Shown here one piece after another: positions 44,137 to 52,552 of a stretch of DNA of 53,592 nucleotides. The DNA comes from Flavivirga rizhaonensis (lineage in GTDB: Bacteria > Bacteroidota > Bacteroidia > Flavobacteriales > Flavobacteriaceae), in assembly GCF_004791695.1 (NCBI RefSeq), contig NZ_SRSO01000032.1, forward strand, positions 1 to 53,592, read 5' to 3'. The notes beneath the pieces were generated by a model, which had not been told where the DNA came from, ran no database searches, and saw only the letters and a list, made by a program, of their open reading frames with translations. Position numbers and translations under genes: made by a program. Positions within the stretch are counted from its first letter, which is position 1. The number at the start of each line of letters is the position of its first letter.

Positions 44137-44856
44137 TTAATTAGTAGCTGTTTCTTTTAAATCGCTTGCCCTTCTTGTATCAGAATTGAACTCTCCTTTT
44201 CTTTTTTGTCTATATTCAGTAAATAAAATACGCATGTCCTCGCTCATTTTATTTTTTATTTCTGCTACTTCAATACAATCATAAGAATTTAAACCATAAA
44301 CAGACCTTTTCTTTTCTAGTTCATTATCTGTTCTATCGTCAATGCGCCCACGTTGATTTAAATCTTTATCAACAATAAACACATGATCTGTGTCTAAACT
44401 TTCAGAAAGATCTACTTTACTTTTTAAACTAAAAAACAGCTTCTGAATGTTACTAGATTCTCCAAAGATAAAATGCCAAAACCTTAAATCTTCATACACG
44501 CTAATCTCTGCTTTAAGTTTTTGAACAGCATCTTCTGTTCCTTTTGGCATGACTATGACTATTTGAAATCGTTTAAAACCTTTAAACTTGTCATAGACCA
44601 GCTCTTTTAAATTAGATGCAGTCGTGGCTTTATTTAAAGGGTTATTGCCAAAAAAGCCTAAAACTGTAATGTGATCTTTTAAAAGTATTTGTTCTTCTGA
44701 ATCTGAAGAAAATTGTTGTAAATCTAAAACCGATTCGTTCACTATATCTAATGGTGTATAGTTATGAGTCGCAGGATATAAGAACAATAAAAATGTTACG
44801 GGAAGAAAAAACAAAATCCCTAAAACCACATACCGACTTACTTTTTTATAATCCAT
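44137..44856 (-). CDS. Cysteine-less SCO-like membrane-anchored protein
   Basis: A 239-residue protein with one N-terminal anchor (about 10-30). The soluble part has a thioredoxin-like layout similar to its SCO neighbour: HITVLGFFGNNPLNKATTASNLKEL near 62-85 takes the place of the SCO active-site segment, and DTDHVFIVDKDLNQRGRIDD near 173-192 matches the late SCO strand with a His. The CxxxC motif is absent; the only Cys is in SYDCIEV. I do not recognise a named family. Location among oxidase-assembly genes suggests a regulatory or scaffold role derived from SCO. Confidence 0.6.
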   Translation of the reverse strand: MDYKKVSRYVVLGILFFLPVTFLLFLYPATHNYTPLDIVNESVLDLQQFSSDSEEQILLKDHITVLGFFGNNPLNKATTASNLKELVYDKFKGFKRFQIVIVMPKGTEDAVQKLKAEISVYEDLRFWHFIFGESSNIQKLFFSLKSKVDLSESLDTDHVFIVDKDLNQRGRIDDRTDNELEKKRSVYGLNSYDCIEVAEIKNKMSEDMRILFTEYRQKRKGEFNSDTRRASDLKETATN

Positions 44857-44883
44857 TAAATAAAAAATATAATGTTTGCAAAA

Positions 44884-44913
44884 ATAAAAAAAGACGGTTT
44901 AAAACCGTCTTTA
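44884..44913 (-). terminator. Terminator after cox subunit IV
   Basis: On the minus strand the stem AAAGACGGTT / AACCGTCTTT with a 3-base loop is followed by a T-run. It lies about 55 bases past the subunit IV stop and separates the oxidase subunit genes from the assembly-factor genes. Confidence 0.85.
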
Positions 44914-44965
44914 TATCTCTATTTTAACACTTGGTCTGCGCTCAATACAAGCTCAAACAAATTAA

Positions 44966-45346
44966 TTAAAAATCTCTTTTTATAAATCCATCCTTATATA
45001 CGTCGAACACGTAACCGCCTTCTTGTAATAAAATAAATATTAGATATAGAATTAAGAATATCGCAGTCCAGACAACCATACGTCTTAAAGATTTTAATTC
45101 GTCACGCATATGCATGAAATCCCAAGTAATATAATATGCTTTTACAATCGTTAAAATAATGAATATCCAGTTTAGGGCTTTCATTCCTAAAACTTGTCCC
45201 ATTAAACTTTCTGGTTTCAAAATACCTAATACAACCTCTACGGCTGTTACAATAGTAAGAAAGATCAAAACACCCCAAATTTTCTGAGTATTTGATTTAA
45301 ACTTAACTAAACCTCTAAATATTGCTAATTTATGTTCGTGTGCCAT
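44966..45346 (-). CDS. Cytochrome c oxidase subunit IV family protein
   Basis: A 126-residue membrane protein with three helices (about 24-42, 53-71, 88-112), fitting the CyoD/COX4_pro family that supports assembly of haem-copper oxidases. Features include KIWGVLIFLTIVTAVEVVLGI and a charged HMRDELKSLRRMVVWT loop. It is the last gene of the cyoE-coxIII-coxIII-coxIV run, and a terminator follows. Confidence 0.9.
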   Translation of the reverse strand: MAHEHKLAIFRGLVKFKSNTQKIWGVLIFLTIVTAVEVVLGILKPESLMGQVLGMKALNWIFIILTIVKAYYITWDFMHMRDELKSLRRMVVWTAIFLILYLIFILLQEGGYVFDVYKDGFIKRDF

Positions 45347-45404
45347 TTTTTAATGCTTTTTTAGATTTCCTTTTCAAGGAAATGAAAAATATAATTTTCT
45401 ATAA

Positions 45405-46388
45405 TTAAACCAGGTAAAAGAATGTAAATACAAATACCCAAACTAAATCTACAAAGTGCCAGTATAACCCCACTTTTTCTACCATTTCATAGTTTTTACG
45501 TCTCTCGTAAGTTCCTAAAATCACATTAAAGAAAATAATGATGTTTATAATAACTCCAGAAAATACGTGGAAACCGTGAAAACCAGTTATAAAGAAAAAG
45601 AAGTCTGCAAATAAAGGTGAACCGTATTCATTAACATGTAAATTAGCACCTTCAACAACAACTTTTCCGTTGTTCTTTATCTGTTTTAACGACTCGGCTC
45701 TAGACAAAATAGTTTTTTCACCTGCTTCATTAATTATCTGCGTTCTTACTAAAACATTATCGTGAGCTTCTAAACCATGCATAACTTCCTCAACAGTATA
45801 TGTTGGCAAAGTTCCTTCAGAAACAAACCATAAACCACTTTTACGCTCATGTTGTGTTCTGTCTGCATGTGGTTCGGCTACAACAAAATCTCTTAATGCG
45901 ACTCTATGTCCTTCTGTATCTACAAACTGTAAAATATTACCTCCTTTAGTTTGTACAGCTCCATAATCCCCTTTAATAAATGTTCCCCATTCCCAAGCTT
46001 GAGAGCCTACGAATATTAAACCACCAATAATGGTTAAAAACATATAAATAGTAACTTTTGCTTTATTTAAATGATGGCCAGCATCTACCGCTAGTACCAT
46101 CGTTACAGATGACATAATAAGAATAAACGTCATAAAAGCCACATAATACATTGGTGCATTTACACCATGTAAAAAAGGGAAGTGCGTAAACACTTCATCG
46201 GCTATTGGCCATGAATCAATAAATTTAAATCTTGAAAACCCATAGGCTGCTAAAAACCCAGAGAATGTTAAAGCATCCGAAACGATGAAAAACCACATCA
46301 TCATTTTACCATAACTTGCATTTAGAGGCTTTGTTGCTCCTCCCCAAGTTTTACCTTCTGTTCCAGTATTTACAACTGTAGTACTCAT
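45405..46388 (-). CDS. Cytochrome c oxidase subunit III (long form)
   Basis: A 327-residue subunit with N-terminal SYGKMMMWFFIVSDALTFSGFLAAYG (the first helix, about 28-50) and a large soluble insertion (about 145-240) between helices. The C-terminal pair contains FFITGFHGFHVFSGVI and GLYWHFVDLVWVFVFTFFYLV, which carry the subunit III His and Glu/Asp-type markers. It probably belongs to the same oxidase as the short subunit III encoded upstream. Catalytic subunits I and II are not in this window. Confidence 0.93.
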   Translation of the reverse strand: MSTTVVNTGTEGKTWGGATKPLNASYGKMMMWFFIVSDALTFSGFLAAYGFSRFKFIDSWPIADEVFTHFPFLHGVNAPMYYVAFMTFILIMSSVTMVLAVDAGHHLNKAKVTIYMFLTIIGGLIFVGSQAWEWGTFIKGDYGAVQTKGGNILQFVDTEGHRVALRDFVVAEPHADRTQHERKSGLWFVSEGTLPTYTVEEVMHGLEAHDNVLVRTQIINEAGEKTILSRAESLKQIKNNGKVVVEGANLHVNEYGSPLFADFFFFITGFHGFHVFSGVIINIIIFFNVILGTYERRKNYEMVEKVGLYWHFVDLVWVFVFTFFYLV

Positions 46389-46525
46389 ATATAATGGTTG
46401 TTTTTTAAAAGTTGCACAAAAATAATCAATTTATTCATCTAATAAAACATCCAACACTAAATTATACATACTTCAAAAAAAAGCTACTTTGGATGTTACA
46501 TGAGACCATTAGAAATCGATAAAAA

Positions 46526-47107
46526 TCATCGAATGAAATATAAAAACAAAAAGAGATAAACCCATAGTATATCTATAAAATGCCAAAAGGTTGCTGCGAG
46601 TTCTAAGCCAAGCATTTTCGTTGCATCATACTTTTGTTTAAAATGATTATAAATTACTACCAACAAACAAATTAACCCAACAACCACGTGCAAAATATGC
46701 ACAATGGCTATTAAATAAATGTAAGACATCGTTACGTTACTGGTCGGTCCAGTAAAATTATAACCTAAATCTATAATTTGTTGAAAGCCTGAAAATTGAT
46801 TAAAAATAAAAATAACTCCTAAAATAAGTGTTACAAATAACCAAAGTGTCGTCATACTTCTATTTCCACTTTTTAAAGCTTTTTTAGCTAAAATGAAAGA
46901 TATACTACTAATAACTATCACCACGGTACTTATTAAAAAAGCATTAGGCAATACAAAATCTTTTAACCAATCTGGTCTGGAGCTACTTACAATAAAAGCA
47001 CTTGTCCATCCCATAAAAGACATAATTAGTGAAATGATACCAAACCAAAGCATCATTTTTTTTGCTCTGTTATTTTTCTCTTCTTGCGTTCCTTGAGTTA
47101 AATCCAT
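46526..47107 (-). CDS. Cytochrome c oxidase subunit III (short form)
   Basis: A 193-residue haem-copper oxidase subunit III-like protein with five helices (about 20-40, 50-70, 85-105, 128-150, 168-190). Motifs include MLWFGIISLIMSFMGWTSAFIVS, VHILHVVVGLICLLVVIYNHF and FWHFIDILWVYLFLFLYFI. It follows cyoE by 2 bases. A pair of subunit III genes in tandem is common in Bacteroidota oxidase loci. Confidence 0.93.
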   Translation of the reverse strand: MDLTQGTQEEKNNRAKKMMLWFGIISLIMSFMGWTSAFIVSSSRPDWLKDFVLPNAFLISTVVIVISSISFILAKKALKSGNRSMTTLWLFVTLILGVIFIFNQFSGFQQIIDLGYNFTGPTSNVTMSYIYLIAIVHILHVVVGLICLLVVIYNHFKQKYDATKMLGLELAATFWHFIDILWVYLFLFLYFIR

Positions 47108-47109
47108 GG

Positions 47110-48003
47110 TTATCTTATAAATTTATCTATTACATACACTATTTGTACAAGTGTTATATAGGAAACACTAGCAAGCATGAGTTGTTTTGCTGCTTTTTCA
47201 GTCATTTCTTTAAATAACCGAATGGCATAATACAACATGCCTAATCCTAAACTAAAAACTAATATGGCTGCAACAATTGATAGCTGTAATTTTCCTGTAA
47301 ATCCAAATACTGGTATAATAGACACTAGTAATGTCCAAATGGTATACATAACAGTTTGTACCGCCGTTCCTTTATCTTGCTTTCCTGTTGGCAGCATAAA
47401 GAACCCTCCTTTTTTATAATCATCAAACAAAAACCAACCAATTGCCCAAAAGTGAGGGAATTGCCAAAAAAACTGTAAAGCGAATAAGGTGCCTGGTTCT
47501 ATCCCAAAATCGTCTGTAGCGGCCACCCATCCTAACATAAAAGGAATGGCTCCCGGAATAGCGCCCACGAAAACAGCCAGCGGTGTTTTAGTTTTTAAAG
47601 GGGTGTATACACAGGTATATAAAAATATTGAAATAGCACCAAACATGGCCGTTTGCTTGTTGATGGTGTATAGAATAATAACACCTAATAAAGTAAAAAG
47701 AGAAGCTATAATGAATGCCGTGGTTACAGACATCCTCCCAGCTGGAATAGGCCTATTCTGAGTACGCTTCATTAAGGTGTCCAGGTCTTTTTCAATAATT
47801 TGATTAAAAGCATTCGATGCTCCTACCATAAAATAGCCTCCAAAGGCTAATAGTATTAACGTTTTAAAATCGACAGTATCAACCCCTAATAAATAACCTG
47901 CCAATGATGAAAAAACCACACTTAATGCTAACCGCATTTTAGTGATCTCTTTAAAATCTGAAATGACAGAAGGTGCTGCTAATGAAGATTTTGAATTGCT
48001 CAA
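47110..48003 (-). CDS. cyoE: Protoheme IX farnesyltransferase
   Basis: Converts haem B to haem O for haem-copper oxidases. The 297 residues have about nine membrane helices and the prenyltransferase motif NAFNQIIEKDLDTLMKRTQNRPIPAGR near 63-90. A second aspartate-rich loop follows further on (FDDYKKGGFFMLP). It is the first gene of the oxidase locus on this strand, and a promoter-like sequence (TTG, 20 bases, TATATTTG) lies upstream. An alternative symbol is ctaB. Confidence 0.95.
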   Translation of the reverse strand: MSNSKSSLAAPSVISDFKEITKMRLALSVVFSSLAGYLLGVDTVDFKTLILLAFGGYFMVGASNAFNQIIEKDLDTLMKRTQNRPIPAGRMSVTTAFIIASLFTLLGVIILYTINKQTAMFGAISIFLYTCVYTPLKTKTPLAVFVGAIPGAIPFMLGWVAATDDFGIEPGTLFALQFFWQFPHFWAIGWFLFDDYKKGGFFMLPTGKQDKGTAVQTVMYTIWTLLVSIIPVFGFTGKLQLSIVAAILVFSLGLGMLYYAIRLFKEMTEKAAKQLMLASVSYITLVQIVYVIDKFIR

Positions 48004-48038
48004 TATTATATTTGCTCTATGGTTTTTAATTGCGAGTG

Positions 48039-48069
48039 CAAATATACTCTATAAAAGCATTTTGAGCAA
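48039..48069 (-). promoter_or_regulatory. Promoter for the cyoE-cox gene run
   Basis: On the minus strand TTG (48067-48069) and TATATTTG (48039-48046) are separated by 20 bases, which fits the Bacteroidota TTG-N17-23-TAnnTTTG promoter form. The start codon of cyoE lies 36 bases beyond the -7 element. Confidence 0.6.
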
Positions 48070-48394
48070 TGGTAAGCGTATTTTTAATATCTTTTATCCA
48101 ACAACCTCATTTTTAATTCAATTTTATGTAGCTATTAAAATTATTGGTATTATTTTTTTCAAGATTGTATTAAGTGATTTGAGATAGCATATAGATTTTC
48201 AAAATCTACATGAACAACTATATATCAGCAATATAAAAGTACATGAAAAATTTATTCGAGAAGGATAAAAACTTTCCTAAGAAGGATTAGCAGCTCGGAG
48301 AGAAGAAAGGGGTAAACATTCAATGAAGCAATGTTTAAAATAAAGAAGCATCAAACTCAAAGTAATACCAAACTTTTAAGTTTAATTTATAAGA

Positions 48395-48412
48395 TTCCTG
48401 CCTTCGCAGGAA
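48395..48412. repeat. Hairpin TTCCTGC-CTTC-GCAGGAA
   Basis: A perfect 7-bp stem abuts the RemB stop codon. It is the same element as at 845-860 and is without a U-tract on either side. Confidence 0.6.
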
Positions 48413-50512
48413 CTAGAAATCAAAATACCAATTAAACAGATCGGTTCTGATTCCAAAATTAAACCAAACCGTGTTGCTTTTAAAGGTTGCTGTAGTTTCT
48501 GCCTCTGGATTAAAATCTCTAAAACTAATATCTGCAAACACCTTTAAGTTGGATGCTGGATTAATAAGATAACCTGCTTGTAAATTACCGTTAAAAGTTT
48601 TGGTTTTTATACCTTGCCCTACTTCAACACCAGTATCAAAAGGTCTATCATTATAATCTCTATAGATATCCCCTCCGTAACTAAAATTATCTGTTCCATC
48701 GTTAAAATCTAATCCGCGTATGCCATAAATAAGTTTTGCATCGGCAAACCAACGTTTGTAACGGTAACGTCCAATTAAAATAGCTTCACTGAAATTTGCA
48801 CCCCATAAATGCGCCATCGATTGATTATTATGAGCATAATTTAGTACTATGGTGTTATGTGAATACGTATAGGGTCTTATCCTGTTGTATTCAAATTGTA
48901 ATAATAAATTATCAACCTTAAATGCATTAAAATATTTAACCCCCAATTGGTAACCAAACTTATTTTTCCAACTTTTTTCACCTGCTTTAACATCACTAAG
49001 TGAAAACTCATCTAAAATGAATTGACCATATATATTTATGTTATCATTCCATTTATATTTGGCCGATGCACCAAGAAGTGCGTTCCCTGCTCCCTGTCCT
49101 GTTTCAAACTCTATGGCTCTATAAAAGATAATAGGATTTATATAATTTATATCGAAACCTCTATCATTAGAGTTTGTCCAAAGTACCGATTCAAATAATC
49201 CAACATTTAATCGTTTGGATACATTCCAACTTAAATAATGGTTTGCAATATACTTAGTTAAAAATGCTTTATCGGCTACAACTTCGGGTCTTACATCTTT
49301 TAACCACATCCAAGTGCTGGTATATTTTATTTTCCAAAACTTGGTGTTTAATTTTAAAAATGGATGTGGACTTGTTACATCGCTAAGTAACAATGACCGA
49401 TACCCATCACCTATAAAATTTTTACCATGTCCAAATTGAACATTTATAAATTTTGCCGGTGAATAGGACAAATAAGCTTCTGCTACTGGATAATCGTAAG
49501 AATCTGTTTTAAAGCGCTTGGCAATACCACGACCTGGAATAATGGCTGGATCTGGACCAAAGGCTTTTAAGCTTTCTGCATATTGATTTACATATTGAGC
49601 AAATCTACCTTGACTTTCAAATACTGACGTATAAAAATTAAACTTTTTCCCTAAACCTCCTTGAATTAGAATACCTCTTGTATTATTGTATGTGGAACTA
49701 AAATCAGCATCGGTATCTTTACCCACTTGTAAATCGAATATTGGATCGACTGTAAACCAATAATCTTTACCTTGTAATTGTACTAAATGTTCATTCCAAA
49801 GTTTTCTTCCTGCCCAAGTATCTGTTTCTTTTTTTAATTTTTCTTTTTCGGCCTTAAAATCGTAGTATTTAGAAACTTCATCGTACATAAATGGTTTTGA
49901 AGCCGTATGACTATTAGTTCCCACAAGATTAATACTTCTATCAAATCTTGAATAGTCGCTATGTGTAAACTGGATGTTTAATTGGCTGTTATAGGCTTTA
50001 TCTTCAAAAGCTTTTAAATCGGCATTAACATTATCAAATTCTGCTTTCGATTGCTGTTCTAGTTTAGATATGTCATTTTCTTTTGCTAAGTCCTGTGTTT
50101 TAATTGCTTGATTAACTATAGGAATCTTTATAGGCAACGAATATTGTTTATACGTTTTTCTACTATTATAAGTAGCTGGTTTTATTTTTGGTAAGGTTGA
50201 AAATACGCGTTTGGTTTCTTCCTTTAATTCCTTGTAAATAGCATCAATGTAAATAACCCTAAATTGTCCTGTGGTATCTACTTCAAAAAGAACAACAACT
50301 TCTCCTTTATATTTTTCGTCATGTACTCTTTGAGGCTCCTTAAAATTCTTATAAATATGTTCAAATACATTTCTATCAAAACATTGCTGTAAAGAATCAA
50401 TGGCAACATTTTCACAATTTGGAAAAACAGGCGGTTTTTCGGCTAAAAAGGTATCTTGTGAATAACTGTTATATTGAACTAAAAGTAGAAACAGTAGAAT
50501 GAATCTCTTCAT
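48413..50512 (-). CDS. remB: RemB-like gliding motility outer-membrane protein
   Basis: A 699-residue exported protein: signal peptide (about 1-19), then a TonB-C-like domain (about 27-132, PVFPNCENVAIDSLQQCFDR through KQYSLPIKIP), a charged helical linker (about 140-230) and a long C-terminal beta-barrel ending TDLFNWYFDF. Order gcvH-vanZ-tonB-tonB-remB fits my memory of the Flavobacterium johnsoniae remB region, near sprA. RemB is linked to gliding motility, and the barrel predicts an outer-membrane location. The call rests on domain layout and synteny, with the name less certain than the architecture. Confidence 0.72.
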   Translation of the reverse strand: MKRFILLFLLLVQYNSYSQDTFLAEKPPVFPNCENVAIDSLQQCFDRNVFEHIYKNFKEPQRVHDEKYKGEVVVLFEVDTTGQFRVIYIDAIYKELKEETKRVFSTLPKIKPATYNSRKTYKQYSLPIKIPIVNQAIKTQDLAKENDISKLEQQSKAEFDNVNADLKAFEDKAYNSQLNIQFTHSDYSRFDRSINLVGTNSHTASKPFMYDEVSKYYDFKAEKEKLKKETDTWAGRKLWNEHLVQLQGKDYWFTVDPIFDLQVGKDTDADFSSTYNNTRGILIQGGLGKKFNFYTSVFESQGRFAQYVNQYAESLKAFGPDPAIIPGRGIAKRFKTDSYDYPVAEAYLSYSPAKFINVQFGHGKNFIGDGYRSLLLSDVTSPHPFLKLNTKFWKIKYTSTWMWLKDVRPEVVADKAFLTKYIANHYLSWNVSKRLNVGLFESVLWTNSNDRGFDINYINPIIFYRAIEFETGQGAGNALLGASAKYKWNDNINIYGQFILDEFSLSDVKAGEKSWKNKFGYQLGVKYFNAFKVDNLLLQFEYNRIRPYTYSHNTIVLNYAHNNQSMAHLWGANFSEAILIGRYRYKRWFADAKLIYGIRGLDFNDGTDNFSYGGDIYRDYNDRPFDTGVEVGQGIKTKTFNGNLQAGYLINPASNLKVFADISFRDFNPEAETTATFKSNTVWFNFGIRTDLFNWYFDF

Positions 50513-50753
50513 GAAAATAGGTTAATATTTATTTGTGCAGAAAGATACTATATTTTTTTAGATTGCTAATTCACAAAAAAGTTCTAATCTATTTCTAAAT
50601 ACTTACATCATTAATGTTCGAATAAGACATTAAGACCGCTTCAGTATTAGAAACGAGAACAAAGACTTGATAAATAATTAACTGATAAACAGAAATACAA
50701 ACGAATTTTCTTTTCTGTAAACCAGAATGACCCTGAAACAATTTCAGGTCAAG

Positions 50754-50785
50754 AAAAAACCGCTATCTATAAAATGATAACGGTT
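50754..50785 (-). terminator. Terminator after the first TonB gene
   Basis: On the minus strand AACCGTTATC pairs with GATAGCGGTT (one G-T wobble) and is followed by TTTTTTC. It lies about 25 bases past the stop of the TonB gene at 50810. Confidence 0.82.
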
Positions 50786-50809
50786 CTAAGACTATTAAAT
50801 TATGTATTA

Positions 50810-51598
50810 CTAGTTATGTACATCAAATACTATTGGTAATGTATAAGTTACCCCTACATTTTTGTTTTGTTGTTTCGCTGGTGTCATTTCTGGGATAATG
50901 TTAATAATCCGTTTAGCTTCTTTTTCTAAACCAGGATGTGGGGCTCTAATTCTAATATCGGTAATCTTACCGTTTTTATCTATTTTAAATAAAGTACGTA
51001 TAACTTGCCTTCCAGAAAGCCCAAATTCACTTCCCAAATCTGTATCAAATTTTCTTTGGATGAGTTTGTCTATTTTTTTCGACATACACTTTCGTCTTTC
51101 ATCGTTCGATTTTTTCTTTTCACAACCAGGATAGATTGGTACTACTTGAACTAGGTTAACAGGTATAAATACCTCTACTGGCGGCTTATCTACTAAATTT
51201 ATGTCGTCTGGGTCTATTGGTGGATTTGTGTTTACAATTGGATCTAATGGTTTATCTATCAAAGGGTCTATAGGAATATCGTTTGGTACTTCTACATAAG
51301 TATTCGATTGCTTTTTCTGTTTTTGCTCAATAGGTTCTTTAATAGTTGGAGGTTCAGGTTTTACTATTGGAATATCGATACTATAAGGCTCATCTAACGG
51401 AGGATCTCCACCATAAGTTGGAATAGTAGTTTCAAACTTCATCTCTAACAAGCCAAAGACTGCCAGTAGACATACAATTAACCCTATTTGAAAGTAAAGG
51501 GTTGTGTTTTTTTGTAAATTTGCATCATGCTTTTGTGATTTTTTCACGAGTTGCTCATTTTGCCGAATGAGTTCGTGAGTTTTCTTTTGATTACTCAT
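50810..51598 (-). CDS. Energy transducer TonB, copy 1
   Basis: Inner-membrane TonB protein, coupling proton motive force to outer-membrane receptors. I start at the ATG at 51598 (MSNQKKTHELIRQN) to give 262 residues; the frame extends 18 codons upstream. A helix (about 33-52) precedes a Pro/Asp-rich periplasmic spacer (about 60-155, PEPPTIKEPIEQKQ). The TonB-C domain (about 160-262) carries VPIYPGCEKKKS and RAPHPGLEKEAKRIINIIP. No ExbB/ExbD genes are in this window. Confidence 0.92.
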   Translation of the reverse strand: MSNQKKTHELIRQNEQLVKKSQKHDANLQKNTTLYFQIGLIVCLLAVFGLLEMKFETTIPTYGGDPPLDEPYSIDIPIVKPEPPTIKEPIEQKQKKQSNTYVEVPNDIPIDPLIDKPLDPIVNTNPPIDPDDINLVDKPPVEVFIPVNLVQVVPIYPGCEKKKSNDERRKCMSKKIDKLIQRKFDTDLGSEFGLSGRQVIRTLFKIDKNGKITDIRIRAPHPGLEKEAKRIINIIPEMTPAKQQNKNVGVTYTLPIVFDVHN

Positions 51599-51649
51599 AA
51601 TAATTATAGTATAAATGTTAATATTATGATAAAAACACAATAAGCATAC

Positions 51650-51690
51650 CAAAAAAAGAAATCCCGTTACAAATTTTGTAACGGGATTTT
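51650..51690 (-). terminator. Terminator between the two TonB genes
   Basis: The stem AAATCCCGTTACAAA / TTTGTAACGGGATTT is perfect, and on the minus strand it is followed by a T-run (TTCTTTTTTT). It lies about 80 bases past the stop of the upstream TonB gene, so the two TonB genes are probably transcribed separately. Confidence 0.87.
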
Positions 51691-51699
51691 ATATTTGGT

Positions 51700-51717
51700 T
51701 TCCCACTTTCGTGGGAA
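51700..51717. repeat. Hairpin TTCCCAC-TTTC-GTGGGAA
   Basis: A perfect 7-bp stem followed by TGACAA, a variant of the hairpin family at 845, 23986 and 48395. It lies between the TonB terminator and the TonB-2 stop. Confidence 0.6.
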
Positions 51718-51769
51718 TGACAATTTCAACGGAAACCTTGATGAAACATCATCAAGGAATTATTTCCAA

Positions 51770-52492
51770 TTAATCTTGTACCTGGAAAATTATTGGTAAT
51801 GAATATGGAACGTTTACAGGTTTTCCACGTTGTTTTCCTGGTTTCATTTTTGGCAATAGACCAATAACACGAGTTGCTTCTTTCTCTAAACCTGGGTGTG
51901 GTGCTCTTGCACGAATACCAGTAATATTACCTGTTTTATCTATTTTAAAAATTACATTGATACGCTGTCTTCCTGATAACCCTAAGTCACTAGCTAATTC
52001 TGTGTTGAATTTTCTATTAACAAATTGTGCTATTTTTTTAGACATACAATCTCTTTTCTTAGTATTGTTTTTCTCTTTCTCACATCCTGGAAAAACAGGT
52101 ACATTTTCAATTACTGAAAATGGTACATCTATATCTTCCTCTACTTCTTCAACTTCTACTTCCTCTACCTCAACAATCTCAGTTTCTTGATCAACTTCTG
52201 TAGATTCTATAACTGTTTCCTCTATTTCAACTTCATCTTCAACAATCTCAATTACTTCTGGTGCAGCTGGAGGAGGAGGAGGAGGAGGAGGTGTTTGTAT
52301 TTGTTCAGTAATTGGAATTTCTTCTTCCAATTCTTCATCCATATCGACCATTCCTATATCTGTATCAGACTTATCATATGTTTTATAATTAATAGCATAG
52401 TTTGTTAAAAATAACATTAATGCTAAACCAATAGCGAAGTAAAGTGAACTATTACGTCCAACATTAGCTTTGGGATTTTTTTTAGATTCCAT
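51770..52492 (-). CDS. Energy transducer TonB, copy 2 (acidic spacer)
   Basis: A 240-residue TonB protein with an N-terminal membrane helix (about 15-32). The spacer is unusual: an eight-Pro run after QIQT is followed by a strongly acidic, Val/Ile-Glu repeat region (EIVEDEVEIEETVIES through VEEVEEDIDVPF) from about 80 to 130, where TonB proteins usually carry Pro with Lys or mixed charges. The TonB-C domain (about 133-240) has VPVFPGCEKEKNNT, MSKKIAQFVNRKF and RAPHPGLEKEATRVIGLLP. It is closely similar to copy 1 in the C-terminal domain. Confidence 0.92.
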   Translation of the reverse strand: MESKKNPKANVGRNSSLYFAIGLALMLFLTNYAINYKTYDKSDTDIGMVDMDEELEEEIPITEQIQTPPPPPPPPAAPEVIEIVEDEVEIEETVIESTEVDQETEIVEVEEVEVEEVEEDIDVPFSVIENVPVFPGCEKEKNNTKKRDCMSKKIAQFVNRKFNTELASDLGLSGRQRINVIFKIDKTGNITGIRARAPHPGLEKEATRVIGLLPKMKPGKQRGKPVNVPYSLPIIFQVQD

Positions 52493-52552
52493 AATTTATA
52501 TCATTTATCAAGATTGCTAAAATAACTATTTATTTATAAAAAAAGCAAGTGT

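Larger units (their letters stand above)
48004..48412. other. Intergenic region upstream of cyoE
   Basis: About 410 bases with no credible gene. It holds the cyoE promoter candidate, an inverted pair of TATATTTGC and GCAAATATA (48008-48016 and 48038-48046), and at 48395-48412 the hairpin TTCCTGC-CTTC-GCAGGAA that abuts the RemB stop. Confidence 0.6.

Noticed and set aside
47942..48187. Plus-strand open frame of 81 codons with hydrophobic content
   Set aside because: It overlaps the cyoE 5' end and its promoter, and the hydrophobic look comes from AT-rich DNA. No family is recognised.
52187..52408. Plus-strand open frame with a run of arginine codons
   Set aside because: It is the complement of the polyproline and acidic spacer of TonB copy 2.
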